A DNA stretch of 64,000 bases from Flavobacteriaceae bacterium (GCA_018402205.1 JAGYIX010000006.1:62001-126000); one strand, 5' to 3'. Shown: positions 18,930 through 28,239, counted from the stretch's first letter. The notes: generated by a model not told the origin, from the letters alone. A program made the numbers and translations.

Positions 18930-19610
18930 ATGCAGGGCAAGCTATTTGTGGTTCCCACGCCGGTCGGAAACCTATCTGACATGACCTTCAGGGCCATAGA
19001 GGTGCTCAAGTCGGTTGACCTTATTCTGGCCGAAGACACCCGAGTGTCGTCTAAACTGCTTCATCATTTTGAAATCGGCACACCGCTCATTGCCCATCAT
19101 CAGCACAACGAGCATCACACCGTTCCGGGTCTTGTGCGTCGCATACAGTCGGGCGAAACCTTTGCCCTAGTAAGTGATGCCGGAACCCCCGCCATCTCAG
19201 ACCCCGGATACCTGCTAGTAAGAGCCTGCGTTCAAGAAGGGGTTGAAGTTGACTGCCTGCCTGGGGCCACCGCCCTTATTCCGGCCCTAGTGAACAGCGG
19301 TATTCCGTGTGAGCGCTTTGTCTTTGAAGGGTTTTTGCCACCAAAGAAAGGAAGGCAATCGCGCCTTGAAGCCCTAGCCGCCGAAGAGCGCACCATTGTT
19401 CTTTACGAATCGCCACATAAACTGCTTAAGACTCTTGGGCAATGCGCTGAGGTGTTTGGTGACGATCGGCCGGCTTCTATTTCAAGAGAATTGAGCAAAA
19501 AATTCGAGGAGACCCTACGCGGATCCCTTGCTGAACTCATTGAGCACTTTAGCGCTCACGAGCCTAAAGGCGAGTTTGTGCTGGTCATCGCCGCTGCACC
19601 GAAAAAGTAA
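18930..19610 (+). CDS. rsmI: 16S rRNA (cytidine(1402)-2'-O)-methyltransferase
   Basis: RsmI uses S-adenosylmethionine to 2'-O-methylate C1402 in the ribosomal P site. The 226-residue protein carries the tetrapyrrole-methylase-like fold with VVPTPVGNLSDMT (7-19), LAEDTRVSSKLL, the SAM-binding VSDAGTPAISDPG (about 90-102) and CLPGATA. All are hallmarks of the family. It is divergent from tdk, an arrangement also common in flavobacteria. Confidence 0.95.
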   Translation: MQGKLFVVPTPVGNLSDMTFRAIEVLKSVDLILAEDTRVSSKLLHHFEIGTPLIAHHQHNEHHTVPGLVRRIQSGETFALVSDAGTPAISDPGYLLVRACVQEGVEVDCLPGATALIPALVNSGIPCERFVFEGFLPPKKGRQSRLEALAAEERTIVLYESPHKLLKTLGQCAEVFGDDRPASISRELSKKFEETLRGSLAELIEHFSAHEPKGEFVLVIAAAPKK

Positions 19611-19621
19611 GCAGACTACGT

Positions 19622-19629
19622 TATCTTTG
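19622..19629 (+). promoter_or_regulatory. -7 promoter element of the OsmC-like gene
   Basis: TATCTTTG matches TAnnTTTG perfectly, 21 bases before the start codon. The upstream region lacks a clear TTTG at 19-21 bases. Confidence 0.45.
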
Positions 19630-19650
19630 GGTAACAAAGATTGAATTTAT

Positions 19651-20078
19651 ATGGCTACCGAAAATCACATCACCACTTCTTGGAAGGGAGACATGCTGTT
19701 TGAAACCAACAGCCTAACCGGACAGACTTTTTTATCAATGACTCTACTCCTGATGCCGTGCACAAGCCCGTTACCCCAAAGGCGCTCATGCTCTCTTCAT
19801 TGGCCGGATGTTCGGGTCTTGACGTGGTTTCTCTAGCCAACAAGATGAAACTTGACCTTGATGCTTTTCGCATAGAAACCAAGGCGACGCTTACAGAGGA
19901 GCATCCGCGCATCTACGACAAGGTCACCGTTGAATACCACTTTGAAGGATCTAACCTGAACGAAGAAAAGCTCAAGCGCTGCGTAGAATTATCGGTTGAA
20001 AAATACTGCGGAGTTATGGAGATGTTCCGTCAGTTTGCCGCCGTCGATGTGAAGACCGTTTTTCACCACAAATCGTAA
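19651..20078 (+). CDS. OsmC/Ohr-family protein (frame interrupted by one base)
   Basis: OsmC-family proteins reduce organic hydroperoxides through two cysteines. Here only one typical cysteine is evident, in SSLAGCSGLDV; a second lies in EKYCGVME, at the expected distance. The frame breaks in a run of six T at 19728-19733. One added T gives TGQTFFINDSTPDAVHKPVTPKA and joins the two halves into 142 residues. The subgroup resembles the YhfA-like branch, whose physiological substrate is unknown. It is followed 3 bases later by recJ. Confidence 0.85.
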
Positions 20079-20081
20079 TGA

Positions 20082-21769
20082 ATGCGTTGGATTAAACGCC
20101 CTTTAGGCGACGAGCATCTTACGGCCCAACTGCACCACAGCCTCAACGAAAATCCGAATAAACCTGTTGCTTATTGGGTAAGCCAGCTATTGGCTTCCCG
20201 CCATGTAACGACCTACGATCAGGCCAAGGCATTTTTTGTTCCGCGCTTAGAAGCCCTTCACGATCCCTTTTTAATGCAAGACATGGGTAAGGCCGTCTCC
20301 CGTATTGAGCAGGCACTGCAGCAGGGAGAGACTATCTTGGTTTACGGAGACTACGACGTTGACGGCACCACCGCGGTGGCCCTCATGTACGAGTACCTAA
20401 GCAGCCTTGGCGGCTCTTGTGCCTTCTATATTCCAGATCGATATACCGAGGGGTATGGCCTCTCCGAGCAGGGCATTCGCTTCGCCGACGACAACGGATT
20501 TTCCCTTATTATCGCCCTAGACTGCGGAGTCAAGGCCTTTGACTCCATTTCCCTCGCCGTCAAACTTAAAATTGACGTGATCGTTTGTGACCATCATAGG
20601 CCCGAGTCTCAGCTCCCTAATGCCTTCGCGGTTCTTGACCCGATGCGAAGCGATTGCAGCTATCCGTTTAAAGGCTTATGCGGATGCGGTGTGGGGTTCA
20701 AACTTGCCCAGGCGCTCGAACAAAACGCAGGAAGAGGCCTTGACCGGCTAGTACCTTACCTAGATTTAGTGGCCATCGCTATAGGGGCAGACGTGGTTTC
20801 GGTGGCCGGCGAAAATCGCATTTTGGCCTTTCACGGGGTCGAGCAGATCAAGCAAAACCCGCGCCCGGGCATAAAGGCCCTTTTAGGAAACAAGCCGGTG
20901 CACGACGCCCATCTCAGCGATTTCAACTTTTCTATCGCCCCAAAATCAATGCGGCCGGACGCATCAAACACGGCGAATATGCCGTAGCGCTCTTGACTAC
21001 AAGCGAAGACGAAAAGGCCCGTGAACTCGCCCAAGAAATAGAGGCGTTTAACAAAGAACGCCGAAGCACCGAGCAGCAGGTCACCGAAGAAGCCTTAAAA
21101 TTGGCCGAGGCCGAAGCTGACTGTGCGTCTACCGTGGTTCGCGCCCCTCACTGGCACAAGGGTGTAATCGGTATTGTAGCCTCTCGACTTCAGGCGACCT
21201 ATTACCGCCCCACTCTTGTTTTTACTCAAAGCGGAACACAGTGGGCAGCCTCGGCACGCTCTGTTAAGGGATACGACGTTCATGCCGCCATCGAAGCCTG
21301 CCAGCAGCACCTGATACAATTTGGGGGCCACGCCTATGCCGCCGGAATTACCTTGAGCGAGGAGCAATACGAGCCCTTTAAAGCGGCCTTTGAGGCCCAC
21401 GTGCGCCAAACACTAAAGCCCGAACAGCAAGAGCCCAGTATTACGTACGACATCGAGATTGAGCCCCAGCTATTAGACTTGAAGACGTTCAGATTGCTTC
21501 AGCGTTTTCAGCCTTTCGGCCCAGATAATGCCGAACCCATTTTTCTGCTTCGTGCAGTGAGACTAAGCCAGTTGCAGTGTGTCGGGGCCGAAGGCCAGCA
21601 CCTTAGAGGAAAACTCGGTAACCTGCCTTTCATTGCCTTTAAGATGGGTCAGCAGTTAGATCTGGCCAAAGAATCGAGGGTAGATGTGCTTGTGACCTTG
21701 GGCATGAACCACTTTAACGATCGGGCTTCGCTGCAACTGCAGCTTAAAGATTTGAGGCCTAGCGACTAG
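20082..21769 (+). CDS. recJ: Single-stranded-DNA exonuclease RecJ (frame interrupted by one base)
   Basis: RecJ degrades single-stranded DNA 5' to 3' in recombination and mismatch repair. The DHH domain shows YGDYDVDGTTA (about 86-96), and DHHRPESQLP near residue 168. The DHHA1 domain shows HWHKGVIGIVASRL and FGGHAYAAG. The frame breaks after FSIAPK in a run of four A at 20942-20945. One extra A restores APKINAAGRIKHGEYA, the conserved family sequence. The full protein would have about 562 residues, typical of the Bacteroidota enzyme. The stop codon overlaps lpxH, on the other strand, by 4 bases. Confidence 0.94.
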
Positions 21770-22545
21770 TGTTCGGGTATGCTTATGGGGCGCAGACTTT
21801 CAAGGCGAAATCCGTTTTCATCAAGAACGCCGTAGCTGTCGTAGCTGATCCAATCTCCAGTATTGAAATAAGTGGCGTTTTTGGTTAGGCTGACCTTCAT
21901 GGGGTAGTGACGGTGCCCAAATACAAAATAATCGTAGGTGTACTGCTCGAGTTTGCGTTCGCAATAGGCGATGAGCCATTCGTTTTCGCGCCCCTTGAAC
22001 GAGTGATCTTCACTTCCCGAAATAAGGCGGTTATTCAGCGAGAGCTTTCTGCCTAGGCGAACGGCATAATTCGGATGCAACTTTCTGAACGCCCATTGAG
22101 CAAGCCGATTGGTAAAAAGCTTTTTCATGCGCTTATACCCTTTGTCGTTAGGGCCTAGGCCGTCTCCATGTCCGATGAACATTTTTTTGCCGTGCAGGTG
22201 AAAGGCCTGGGGTTTTCTGTATACCGGAATACCGAGTTCAGACTCAAAGTAGTCGGTCATCCAGAGGTCGTGATTACCCACGAAAAAATAAATCTGAACT
22301 CCTTGATCGCGCATTTTGGCCAGCGTGCCTAGTACACGAACAAATCCCCTAGGAACGACTTCTTTGTATTCAAACCAAAAATCAAATAGATCGCCAAGCA
22401 AAAAAAGCACCTCAGTTTGGGGGGTGATGGCATCGAGCCAGGCCACAAAGCGGTCTTCTCGGCTTCGACTGTCGTTTCTGTTTGGAGCGCCTAGATGCTG
22501 ATCACTGGCAAAGAATACGGGCTTGTCGGTTGCTATGGTGACCAT
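21766..22545 (-). CDS. lpxH: UDP-2,3-diacylglucosamine diphosphatase (LpxH-type metallophosphatase)
   Basis: LpxH splits UDP-2,3-diacylglucosamine to lipid X and UMP in lipid A synthesis at the inner membrane. Metal-binding motifs of the calcineurin-like fold are in order: SDQHLG (14-19), GDLFDFW (46-52), GNHD near residue 93, GHGD near 128 and GHRH near 225. The 259-residue length and the DLFDFW motif favour LpxH over general phosphodiesterases. It is followed upstream by an enoyl-CoA hydratase gene in the same direction, 3 bases apart. Confidence 0.85.
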   Translation of the reverse strand: MVTIATDKPVFFASDQHLGAPNRNDSRSREDRFVAWLDAITPQTEVLFLLGDLFDFWFEYKEVVPRGFVRVLGTLAKMRDQGVQIYFFVGNHDLWMTDYFESELGIPVYRKPQAFHLHGKKMFIGHGDGLGPNDKGYKRMKKLFTNRLAQWAFRKLHPNYAVRLGRKLSLNNRLISGSEDHSFKGRENEWLIAYCERKLEQYTYDYFVFGHRHYPMKVSLTKNATYFNTGDWISYDSYGVLDENGFRLESLRPISIPEH

Positions 22546-22548
22546 GAT

Positions 22549-23316
22549 TTAGCTTCTGTTTTTGAAGGCCTGAATGATGCCTTGGGCCTCTTGGGTTAGC
22601 GCTAGCTTTCCAGAAGCTTCGGCCCGCGCGTAGAGCAAATCTTCCCAGTGATCGGTGCCTTCCCAAAGAGCGGCTTTTAAGGCAGATAGTGCCTGAGGGC
22701 TGTACGCGCTTAGCTCGGTACACAATTCGTTTATCGCCTGGTCTAAATGAGAAATCGAAGTATATACCGATTGGTATAATTTGTGTTCTTTAGCCCAGAT
22801 CGCTGTCTTCCACTCTTTGGGGTGCAGGGCGAATTCGGCCATGGCTCCTACTCCGATTTTTCGGGTTACAGCAGGCTCTATAACAAGGGGCGCTATGCCT
22901 ATCCCTATCTCAGAGAGCTTAATGCTCGCTGATTCAGAGGCGATGGCGTAATCGCAGGCAGAGATGAGCCCGACTCCGCCCCCTACGGCCTTGGCCTGTA
23001 CTCTTGCGATTACTAGGGCCTTTGATCTGCGAATGGCCAACATAACATGAGCGAATCCGCTGAAAAAGGCTTTTGCCTCGGCAGCGGACGAAAGCGCCAA
23101 GAGCTGATCAAAATTGGCTCCGGCACAGAACACCCGATCGCCTTCTGATTGTAAGACCAGCACTGAAATATCTTGAATGTTGAGGGCGTCAATAGACTGG
23201 GCTAGGGCCTCAAGTAGCTCAAGGGTCATGGCGTTGCTGGAGGCGTGACCGAAGGTTATTCGTGCCACCCTATTTTCTACAGCGGTATGTAAACTGAAAT
23301 CACTCATTAAACCCAA
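22549..23316 (-). CDS. Enoyl-CoA hydratase/isomerase family protein
   Basis: This is a crotonase-fold protein of 255 residues. The oxyanion hole segments are visible as CAGANFDQL (about 71-79) and VGGGVGLISACDYAIA (about 111-126), with a glutamate in SEIGIGIAP. These fit hydratase or isomerase activity on acyl-CoA, possibly methylglutaconyl-CoA or a beta-oxidation intermediate. The exact substrate cannot be told. The gene carries one of the three LYxSV palindromes (22764-22780). It lies between GNAT and lpxH, all on the minus strand. Confidence 0.85.
   Translation of the reverse strand: MGLMSDFSLHTAVENRVARITFGHASSNAMTLELLEALAQSIDALNIQDISVLVLQSEGDRVFCAGANFDQLLALSSAAEAKAFFSGFAHVMLAIRRSKALVIARVQAKAVGGGVGLISACDYAIASESASIKLSEIGIGIAPLVIEPAVTRKIGVGAMAEFALHPKEWKTAIWAKEHKLYQSVYTSISHLDQAINELCTELSAYSPQALSALKAALWEGTDHWEDLLYARAEASGKLALTQEAQGIIQAFKNRS
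22764..22780. repeat. Near-palindrome ATACCGATTGGTAT, copy 1
   Basis: The plus strand reads ATACCGATTGGTATAA within the enoyl-CoA hydratase gene, coding L-Y-Q-S-V-Y on the minus strand. Two near-identical copies lie in the addB-like and addA genes. Confidence 0.6.
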
Positions 23317-23330
23317 AGGTACAGTTTGAT

Positions 23331-23831
23331 TTAAAATACGAGTTCGTAGCAGTGAAAAGGGTCAGGGCTTTTGTGCAAGAAGTAGACGTCATCGCGCTTT
23401 TTGTAGCCCCGCGCCTCGTATAAACGTTGGTTTCGCAGGTTTTTAGAAAAGGTGTCTAGGCGAACAGACAGGCATCCCTGCTTCTTGAGCAGATCTTCGG
23501 CGTAGTCGAGCAGTTGCCGTGCATATCCCTTGCCCTGACTTTCTGGGTGCACGCAGAGGCGGTGCAGGTATCCGTTTAGGCTGGTATCGGCGATCCATTT
23601 TATAGGGGCATAGATGTCATCCATGCGCGTTGAGATGACAATGGCTCCTTTGACCTTGCCCTGTTCCTCAATCACGTAAAGCTCATCGTTCTCTAGGTCT
23701 TTTTCAAAGGCCGCCAACGACGGATACTGCTCGTTCCACTGAAAAATACCCTGCCCAATCATGTGCCGCGCACAGGCTTGAGTGATTTTGATGATGTCAG
23801 ACAGATCGTCTGTTAAGGCCTTTCGGATCAT
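23331..23831 (-). CDS. GNAT-family N-acetyltransferase
   Basis: The protein transfers an acetyl group from acetyl-CoA to an unknown amine. The 166 residues form one GNAT domain, with the acetyl-CoA loop VHPESQGKGYARQLL near residues 95-109 and the LYEARGYKKRDDV tail (about 132-144). No feature points to a specific substrate. It is the first gene of the minus-strand group GNAT, enoyl-CoA hydratase, lpxH. Confidence 0.87.
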   Translation of the reverse strand: MIRKALTDDLSDIIKITQACARHMIGQGIFQWNEQYPSLAAFEKDLENDELYVIEEQGKVKGAIVISTRMDDIYAPIKWIADTSLNGYLHRLCVHPESQGKGYARQLLDYAEDLLKKQGCLSVRLDTFSKNLRNQRLYEARGYKKRDDVYFLHKSPDPFHCYELVF

Positions 23832-23874
23832 GCGTTGAAATAGAATTGAAAGTAACTAATGATTGGTCAAATCT

Positions 23875-23897
23875 ACTCCCAAATTTTTTTTGGGAGT
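23875..23897. other. Perfect 9-bp hairpin in a divergent intergenic region
   Basis: ACTCCCAAA and TTTGGGAGT flank a five-T loop. It lies between divergent genes, upstream of both, so it cannot be a normal terminator of either. It could be a regulator site or a 5' leader structure of the GNAT transcript. Confidence 0.6.
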
Positions 23898-23940
23898 CTT
23901 TAGCTGCCTAAATAGCTACTATCGACTCCATTTAGAAGGG

Positions 23941-23948
23941 TACCTTTG
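23941..23948 (+). promoter_or_regulatory. -7 promoter element of the beta-barrel gene
   Basis: TACCTTTG is a perfect TAnnTTTG, 27 bases upstream of the start codon. Confidence 0.5.
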
Positions 23949-23975
23949 TGATCTACGTTTACCAAACGATCCCCC

Positions 23976-24638
23976 ATGAAAAAGCTGACCCTATTTGCGC
24001 TCTTTAGCTTAGCGCTTTCATCGTTCACTTTTGCCCAATTCGGCATCATTCCTAAGGCTTCGACCTACGGCTATGGTGCCGATCTGGGGTATCGCCTAAA
24101 CGACAAGCTGCTGCTGAAGGCTGGATACGACAGCTTCTCCTTCAACTTCGACACCACCCTAGACCAAGAATCGGTTAGTGTGGGCCTTAACGGCGCCATC
24201 GAAAACGCCTCACTAGGAGCCTATGTAGACTACCAACTAGCCGGCAAGCTCTACCTGAGTGTAGGGGTGATAAACGGAGGGCTCAGCTCAACGGTTAGCG
24301 GCCGCTCACTAGACGACTACCAGTGGGGAGACGTCACCATACCCAGCAGCCAACTTGGCACCCTTACCTTTAACGTAGCCCCCAAGAACAGCCTACTGCC
24401 CTATGTGGGTCTAGGCCTTGGCAAGCTCTTAAACGGACAAAAGACCATCAACTTAGCCCTAGAGGTCGGAGCCATCAACCTAGGGGGCAGCGCCGTTGAT
24501 GTAGCCGCCACTGGAGCCTTCGCCCCCAGTGCCAGCAACTCGGCCTTTTACCAAGAAGAAAACCTCAATGCCATCTTTGACCTGCTGCAGTGGTACCCCA
24601 TTGTGAAGTTCAACCTAGCCATCAACCTCATCAAATAA
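23976..24638 (+). CDS. Predicted outer-membrane beta-barrel protein
   Basis: I do not recognise a named family. A clear signal peptide (1-20, MKKLTLFALFSLALSSFTFAQ) is followed by about 200 residues of alternating amphipathic strands such as GYGADLGYRLNDKLLLKAGY and SLGAYVDYQLAGKLYLSVGV, typical of a small outer-membrane barrel. There is no OmpA, Toprim or plug domain. It is followed after 9 bases by a lipoprotein gene, and the pair probably form one transcription unit from the promoter at 23941. The pairing suggests a surface complex of unknown role. Confidence 0.65.
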   Translation: MKKLTLFALFSLALSSFTFAQFGIIPKASTYGYGADLGYRLNDKLLLKAGYDSFSFNFDTTLDQESVSVGLNGAIENASLGAYVDYQLAGKLYLSVGVINGGLSSTVSGRSLDDYQWGDVTIPSSQLGTLTFNVAPKNSLLPYVGLGLGKLLNGQKTINLALEVGAINLGGSAVDVAATGAFAPSASNSAFYQEENLNAIFDLLQWYPIVKFNLAINLIK

Positions 24639-24647
24639 GCCCCACTC

Positions 24648-26313
24648 ATGAAACTTATTCAACGCACTTTTGCCTTACTTAGCCTTGCCCTTCTTGCCGG
24701 GGCCTGCGACCTGCAACAAATATTCGACGAGCGCATAGACGACAAGCAGCTGCTGGTGCTCACCCCCGACTTTGCAGACACCTCGGTGCAGCTGGTCTTT
24801 AGAGACCCCGAGACCCTGGCGGTACTTGACCAAGACTTTGAGGTGACGGTCTATGCCAACAAGCGCCTGGTGGATCTCAACGGAAACTACAAGAACCAGT
24901 TCATCGCCAGAGGCGGTGTGATGGAGTTCTCTGTAAGCCCCGAAGAAACCGTGTCGGAGAGTGATCCGCTAGAAATTTCTATAAGCGCTCTGTCTGCAGA
25001 TGGCACTAAGATTGTAAGCTACCAAGATGCCAGCTTAAAGCGCAGTGGATTTATAAGCTTGCCTATCACCCCAGAAATGGTCCCTGATGAAAGTGAGTTT
25101 GATTTCACCCAGAATACTCTTGCAATTGGACCTAAATCAGAAAATATACTAAGTAAAGAAGCGGAAGAGCCTAGATTGAGATTGCTGTATAACGGGCAGC
25201 CACGGCGGGGTAACAGGAGTCTTTCTTTAACAGGAATACCTTCAATTAGTGGAGCGGAAATTACAGAGATAGAATATGGATTTTCTACTTTAGGATTTTT
25301 CACAGAATTCTTAGGAGCATTTGTGACTAATTTCGATGCATATAAAACTTCAGAGCCACTGCGTATAAAAGTGGATGGCCCAATATCCTTAATTGATTAC
25401 AGTCTTACCATCCAATACTGGTTTTCTAACAAAGACATGACGCAGGCCATATCAAATCAGGATGGTTTTATTCAAAGAAAAGTCTTTAATTCTACTAATT
25501 CTAGAGGTTCGTCTTTGGTGGTTTCTGAGGAAACACTAATTCCGTATTCTCATGTTGCCATACTACCTAAAGGTATTCATATAGGCTTTTTTAAGCTCAC
25601 AAGTTTTAATAGAGAAAGGTACGCATCTTGCCCAGTCGGGATTCAATCTGAAAATAGAGGGTCTTGAGTCGGGAACGGGTACAAATCTGCTTTACAGGGC
25701 AACCCGAGAAAATGACAACAAGATTTTTGCTATCGCTTCATTTACGGCTGATAGCCCTTCTTTTACCTACAACTCCCTACAAGACGGGGGAAGTCAGGAT
25801 AAACAATACATTTATAAAGGAGGCAATCGCCTCGAGTTCGCTGAAAACGCTCAATACATCATCGAACCTCAAGTCATCGACCTCGGTGGTGAAGAATTGT
25901 GCGGCAACACCTACACCGTTCGACTAAAACGCAGAGACACCCACAAAAAACACCAGCTGAACCTCAGCATGCGCAACGAAAACCAGAACGTAGGTCTGGC
26001 GCTCACCTTCTCGGCCCTTCTGCGCAAACAAGGTCAAGACGACACCGCATGGGAAACCGTAAACTTCAAACAAGGCTCTACCTCGCTATTCTTAGAAGAG
26101 GGCAGCACCTACGAGGTCAAGCTCACCCTGGCCGACGAGCCCTTTGAGTTCACCTTCACCAACGACCTTTCACTAATCGAAGCAGCTGTTCAGGCCACAC
26201 TTAAAAATGTGACCCGTATCAAAGACATTAAGTATACGATTGACCAGTCGGCTGATCTCAATACGATAGACGCAGAGATTGTGTTTTATGAGGGGCAGAG
26301 TTTAATTGATTAA
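24648..26313 (+). CDS. Mosaic surface lipoprotein (frame interrupted by one base)
   Basis: Signal peptide with lipobox AGAC (Cys at residue 20) shows a lipoprotein. I do not recognise the family; the mature part looks beta-rich. The frame breaks in a run of six T at 25587-25592. Removing one T gives GFLSSQVLIEKGTHLAQSGFNLKIEG and continues to the stop at 26313, about 554 residues in all. The first 100 and last 170 codons are rich in G and C at third positions like the neighbours, while the middle (about 24960-25780) is clearly richer in A and T, so the gene is a compositional mosaic. It follows the beta-barrel gene by 9 bases. Confidence 0.6.
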
Positions 26314-26351
26314 GGGTTAAATAAGCTTTTTTACTATCTTGCGCCCTCTTT

Positions 26352-26425
26352 GGGGGATTAGCTCAGTTGGCTAGAGCGCTTGCCTGGCAGGCAAGAGGTC
26401 ACCGGTTCGAATCCGGTATTCTCCA
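26352..26425 (+). tRNA. tRNA-Ala (anticodon GGC)
   Basis: A complete 74-base cloverleaf. The acceptor stem GGGGGAT pairs with ATTCTCC and has the G3-U70 pair that identifies alanine tRNA. The anticodon arm CTTGC-CTGGCAG-GCAAG places GGC at 26386-26388. The T arm is ACCGG-TTCGAAT-CCGGT, and the discriminator is A. The 3' CCA is not encoded. Confidence 0.97.
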
Positions 26426-26441
26426 CATTAAAGCACAAGCA

Positions 26442-26472
26442 AACACGGCCCTGATAGGGGCCGTGTTTTTTG
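26442..26472 (+). terminator. Intrinsic terminator after tRNA-Ala
   Basis: AACACGGCCC and GGGCCGTGTT form a perfect 10-bp stem with a six-base loop TGATAG, followed by a T run. It starts 16 bases after the tRNA and should end its transcript. Confidence 0.9.
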
Positions 26473-26505
26473 TTTTATACGCGTGGTAAGCTCGCTTATC
26501 TAAGC

Positions 26506-26783
26506 GTACTAAAACAAAAAACACGAACTGCGCGTTAGCGCGGGTGTTTGCGCAGTATTTTCAGGATTGGAGCGATCCGGCTCAGCGCCACAGTATGTGG
26601 TGCTAATCCGGTGATTGTACTAAAACAAAAAACACGAACTGCGCTTAAGCGCAGGTGTTTGCGCAGTATTTTCAGGATTGGAGCGATCCGGCTCAGCGCC
26701 ACAGTATGTGGTGCTAATCCGGTGATTGTACTAAAACAAAAAACACGAACTGCGCGTTAGCGCGGGTGTTTGCGTAGTTTTTC
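26506..26783. repeat. 111-bp tandem repeat with foldable units, about 2.5 copies
   Basis: Two full units begin at 26506 and 26617, and a partial third at 26728. Each starts GTACTAAAACAAAAAACACG. A first hairpin has outer stem AAACAC/GTGTTT and inner stem CTGCGC/GCGCRG; unit 1 and 3 have GTTA as loop and G in the R position, unit 2 has TTAA and A, so pairing is kept (U-G against U-A). A second hairpin group follows: GGATT/AATCC enclosing GAGC/GCTC and the stem AGCGCCACA/TGTGGTGCT. It is not CRISPR-like: no unique spacers. It lies just downstream of tRNA-Ala and its terminator. Confidence 0.9.
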
Positions 26784-26892
26784 AAAAGCTCAAAACTTTT
26801 AAGGGGTTACAAAGTTTAATGAGATAACCGATAAGGCAAAGAAATACTACAAGCTAAAAGTCTGTAACTTAAGCGGGTATAAACACTAGCCT

Positions 26893-28239
26893 ATGCACAA
26901 TCGTAGAAGATTTATAAAAAATGGAGCTGCCGGGTTAGCACTTGCTACCAGCTCTCTTGCTTTCCCAATGGAAATACTGAGGTCAATGAGGTATAAAGTG
27001 GGCCCAAACGATACGATTAACATAGGATTAATAGGTTGTAAGGGCATGGGGTTTTCCGATCTCACCTCGTTCTTAAAGCAGAGTGACGTTAACGTAATTG
27101 CGCTTTGTGATGTAGACGAAAGCGTATTGCGACAACGTACTCAGGATCTAGAAAAGGCCGGGATTAAAAAACCAAAATGGTATCGTGATTACAGGGTTTT
27201 GTTAGAAGATAAAGACATAGACGCTGTAATTATTGGAACTCCAGATCACTGGCATTGTTTGCAGTTGACAGACGCATTACAAGCTAATAAAGATGTTTAT
27301 TGCGAAAAACCCATTGCCAACTCCATTCAAGAGGCTGACATTATGTTGAGTAAGGTTATGGCCAGCGATCGCATGGTGCAGATTGGACAATGGCAGCGAA
27401 GTCAGCCGCACTTTGTCGACGCCATAGACTTTGTACACTCTGGAGCTTTGGGAGAGATTAGACTGGTAAAAGCTTGGGCTTATCAAGGTTGGATGAAGCC
27501 GGTTGCCCCAATGCCCAATTCGGCGGTTCCACAAGGGGTAGACTATAACATGTGGTTGGGCCCTGCGCCCAAAAGGCTATTCAATGCTAATAGATTTCAT
27601 TTTAATTTCAGATGGTTTTGGGACTATGCAGGTGGGCTTATGACAGACTGGGGAGTTCACCTTATGGATTATGCTCTTTATGGAATGAAAGCTAACACGC
27701 CTAAATCAGTCATGGCACTTGGCGGAAAATTTGCTTACCCCAATGATGCCTCAGAGACTCCAGACACCCTTCAGACCGTATATGAATTTGATGGTTTTTC
27801 TATCCTTTGGGAACACGCCACAGGAATAGATGGAGGTAACTATGGAAGAGATCATGGCATTGCCTTTATTGGTAATAATGGCACCTTGGTATTAGATCGC
27901 AATGGATGGGAGGTCATGCCCGAAAATGAATTTCAGGGGTGGGGTCAAGACGGCATTCCAAAAATGAAAGCAGCTAAATATGATTCGGGAGGAGTGAGCG
28001 GATTAGATCTTCACACCAAAAATTTTACCGATGCTATGAAGAGCCGAAATTCTGCTAGTTTAAACGCCCCTATCCAAGTCGGCTATGATGCGGCAAGAGT
28101 TTCACATATGGGCAATGTAGCATATAAAACGGGTAATAGAATCTACTGGAACGACGCCAAAGGCGCCTTTGAAGAAGAGAAATCCAATTTTCTTAGTAGG
28201 GCCATTTACCACAACGGGTGGAAGTTGCCAGCATTCTAA
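26893..28239 (+). CDS. Gfo/Idh/MocA-family oxidoreductase, probably Tat-exported
   Basis: This is an NAD(P)-dependent oxidoreductase, probably acting on a sugar or cyclitol. The N terminus NRRRFIKNGAAGLALA looks like a twin-arginine signal. The Rossmann fold begins with INIGLIGCKGMG (about 41-52), and the conserved EKP motif is in YCEKPIA near residues 137-143. The C-terminal substrate domain contains the WDYAGGLMTDWGVHLMD block. The 448-residue length fits the secreted Bacteroidota branch. It stands alone between the repeat and the arginine operon and is more A+T-rich than the operon. Confidence 0.88.
   Translation: MHNRRRFIKNGAAGLALATSSLAFPMEILRSMRYKVGPNDTINIGLIGCKGMGFSDLTSFLKQSDVNVIALCDVDESVLRQRTQDLEKAGIKKPKWYRDYRVLLEDKDIDAVIIGTPDHWHCLQLTDALQANKDVYCEKPIANSIQEADIMLSKVMASDRMVQIGQWQRSQPHFVDAIDFVHSGALGEIRLVKAWAYQGWMKPVAPMPNSAVPQGVDYNMWLGPAPKRLFNANRFHFNFRWFWDYAGGLMTDWGVHLMDYALYGMKANTPKSVMALGGKFAYPNDASETPDTLQTVYEFDGFSILWEHATGIDGGNYGRDHGIAFIGNNGTLVLDRNGWEVMPENEFQGWGQDGIPKMKAAKYDSGGVSGLDLHTKNFTDAMKSRNSASLNAPIQVGYDAARVSHMGNVAYKTGNRIYWNDAKGAFEEEKSNFLSRAIYHNGWKLPAF

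Noticed and set aside
20082-21769. Programmed ribosomal frameshifting in recJ and other split genes
   Set aside because: The breaks need shifts in both directions, lie in different homopolymers and are not associated with common slippery heptamers or stimulatory structures; sequencing errors are simpler.
25664-25927. Separate small gene after the first half of the lipoprotein
   Set aside because: It reads the wrong frame. A single-base correction at 25587-25592 joins the flanking frames into one lipoprotein with natural composition.
26548-26760. A 70-codon reading frame across the 111-bp repeat
   Set aside because: It only exists because 111 is a multiple of three; its sequence is a duplicated 37-residue block with no start signal and follows the repeat and not codon usage.
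26506-26783. CRISPR array
   Set aside because: The units are contiguous with no unique spacers, and no cas gene is nearby.
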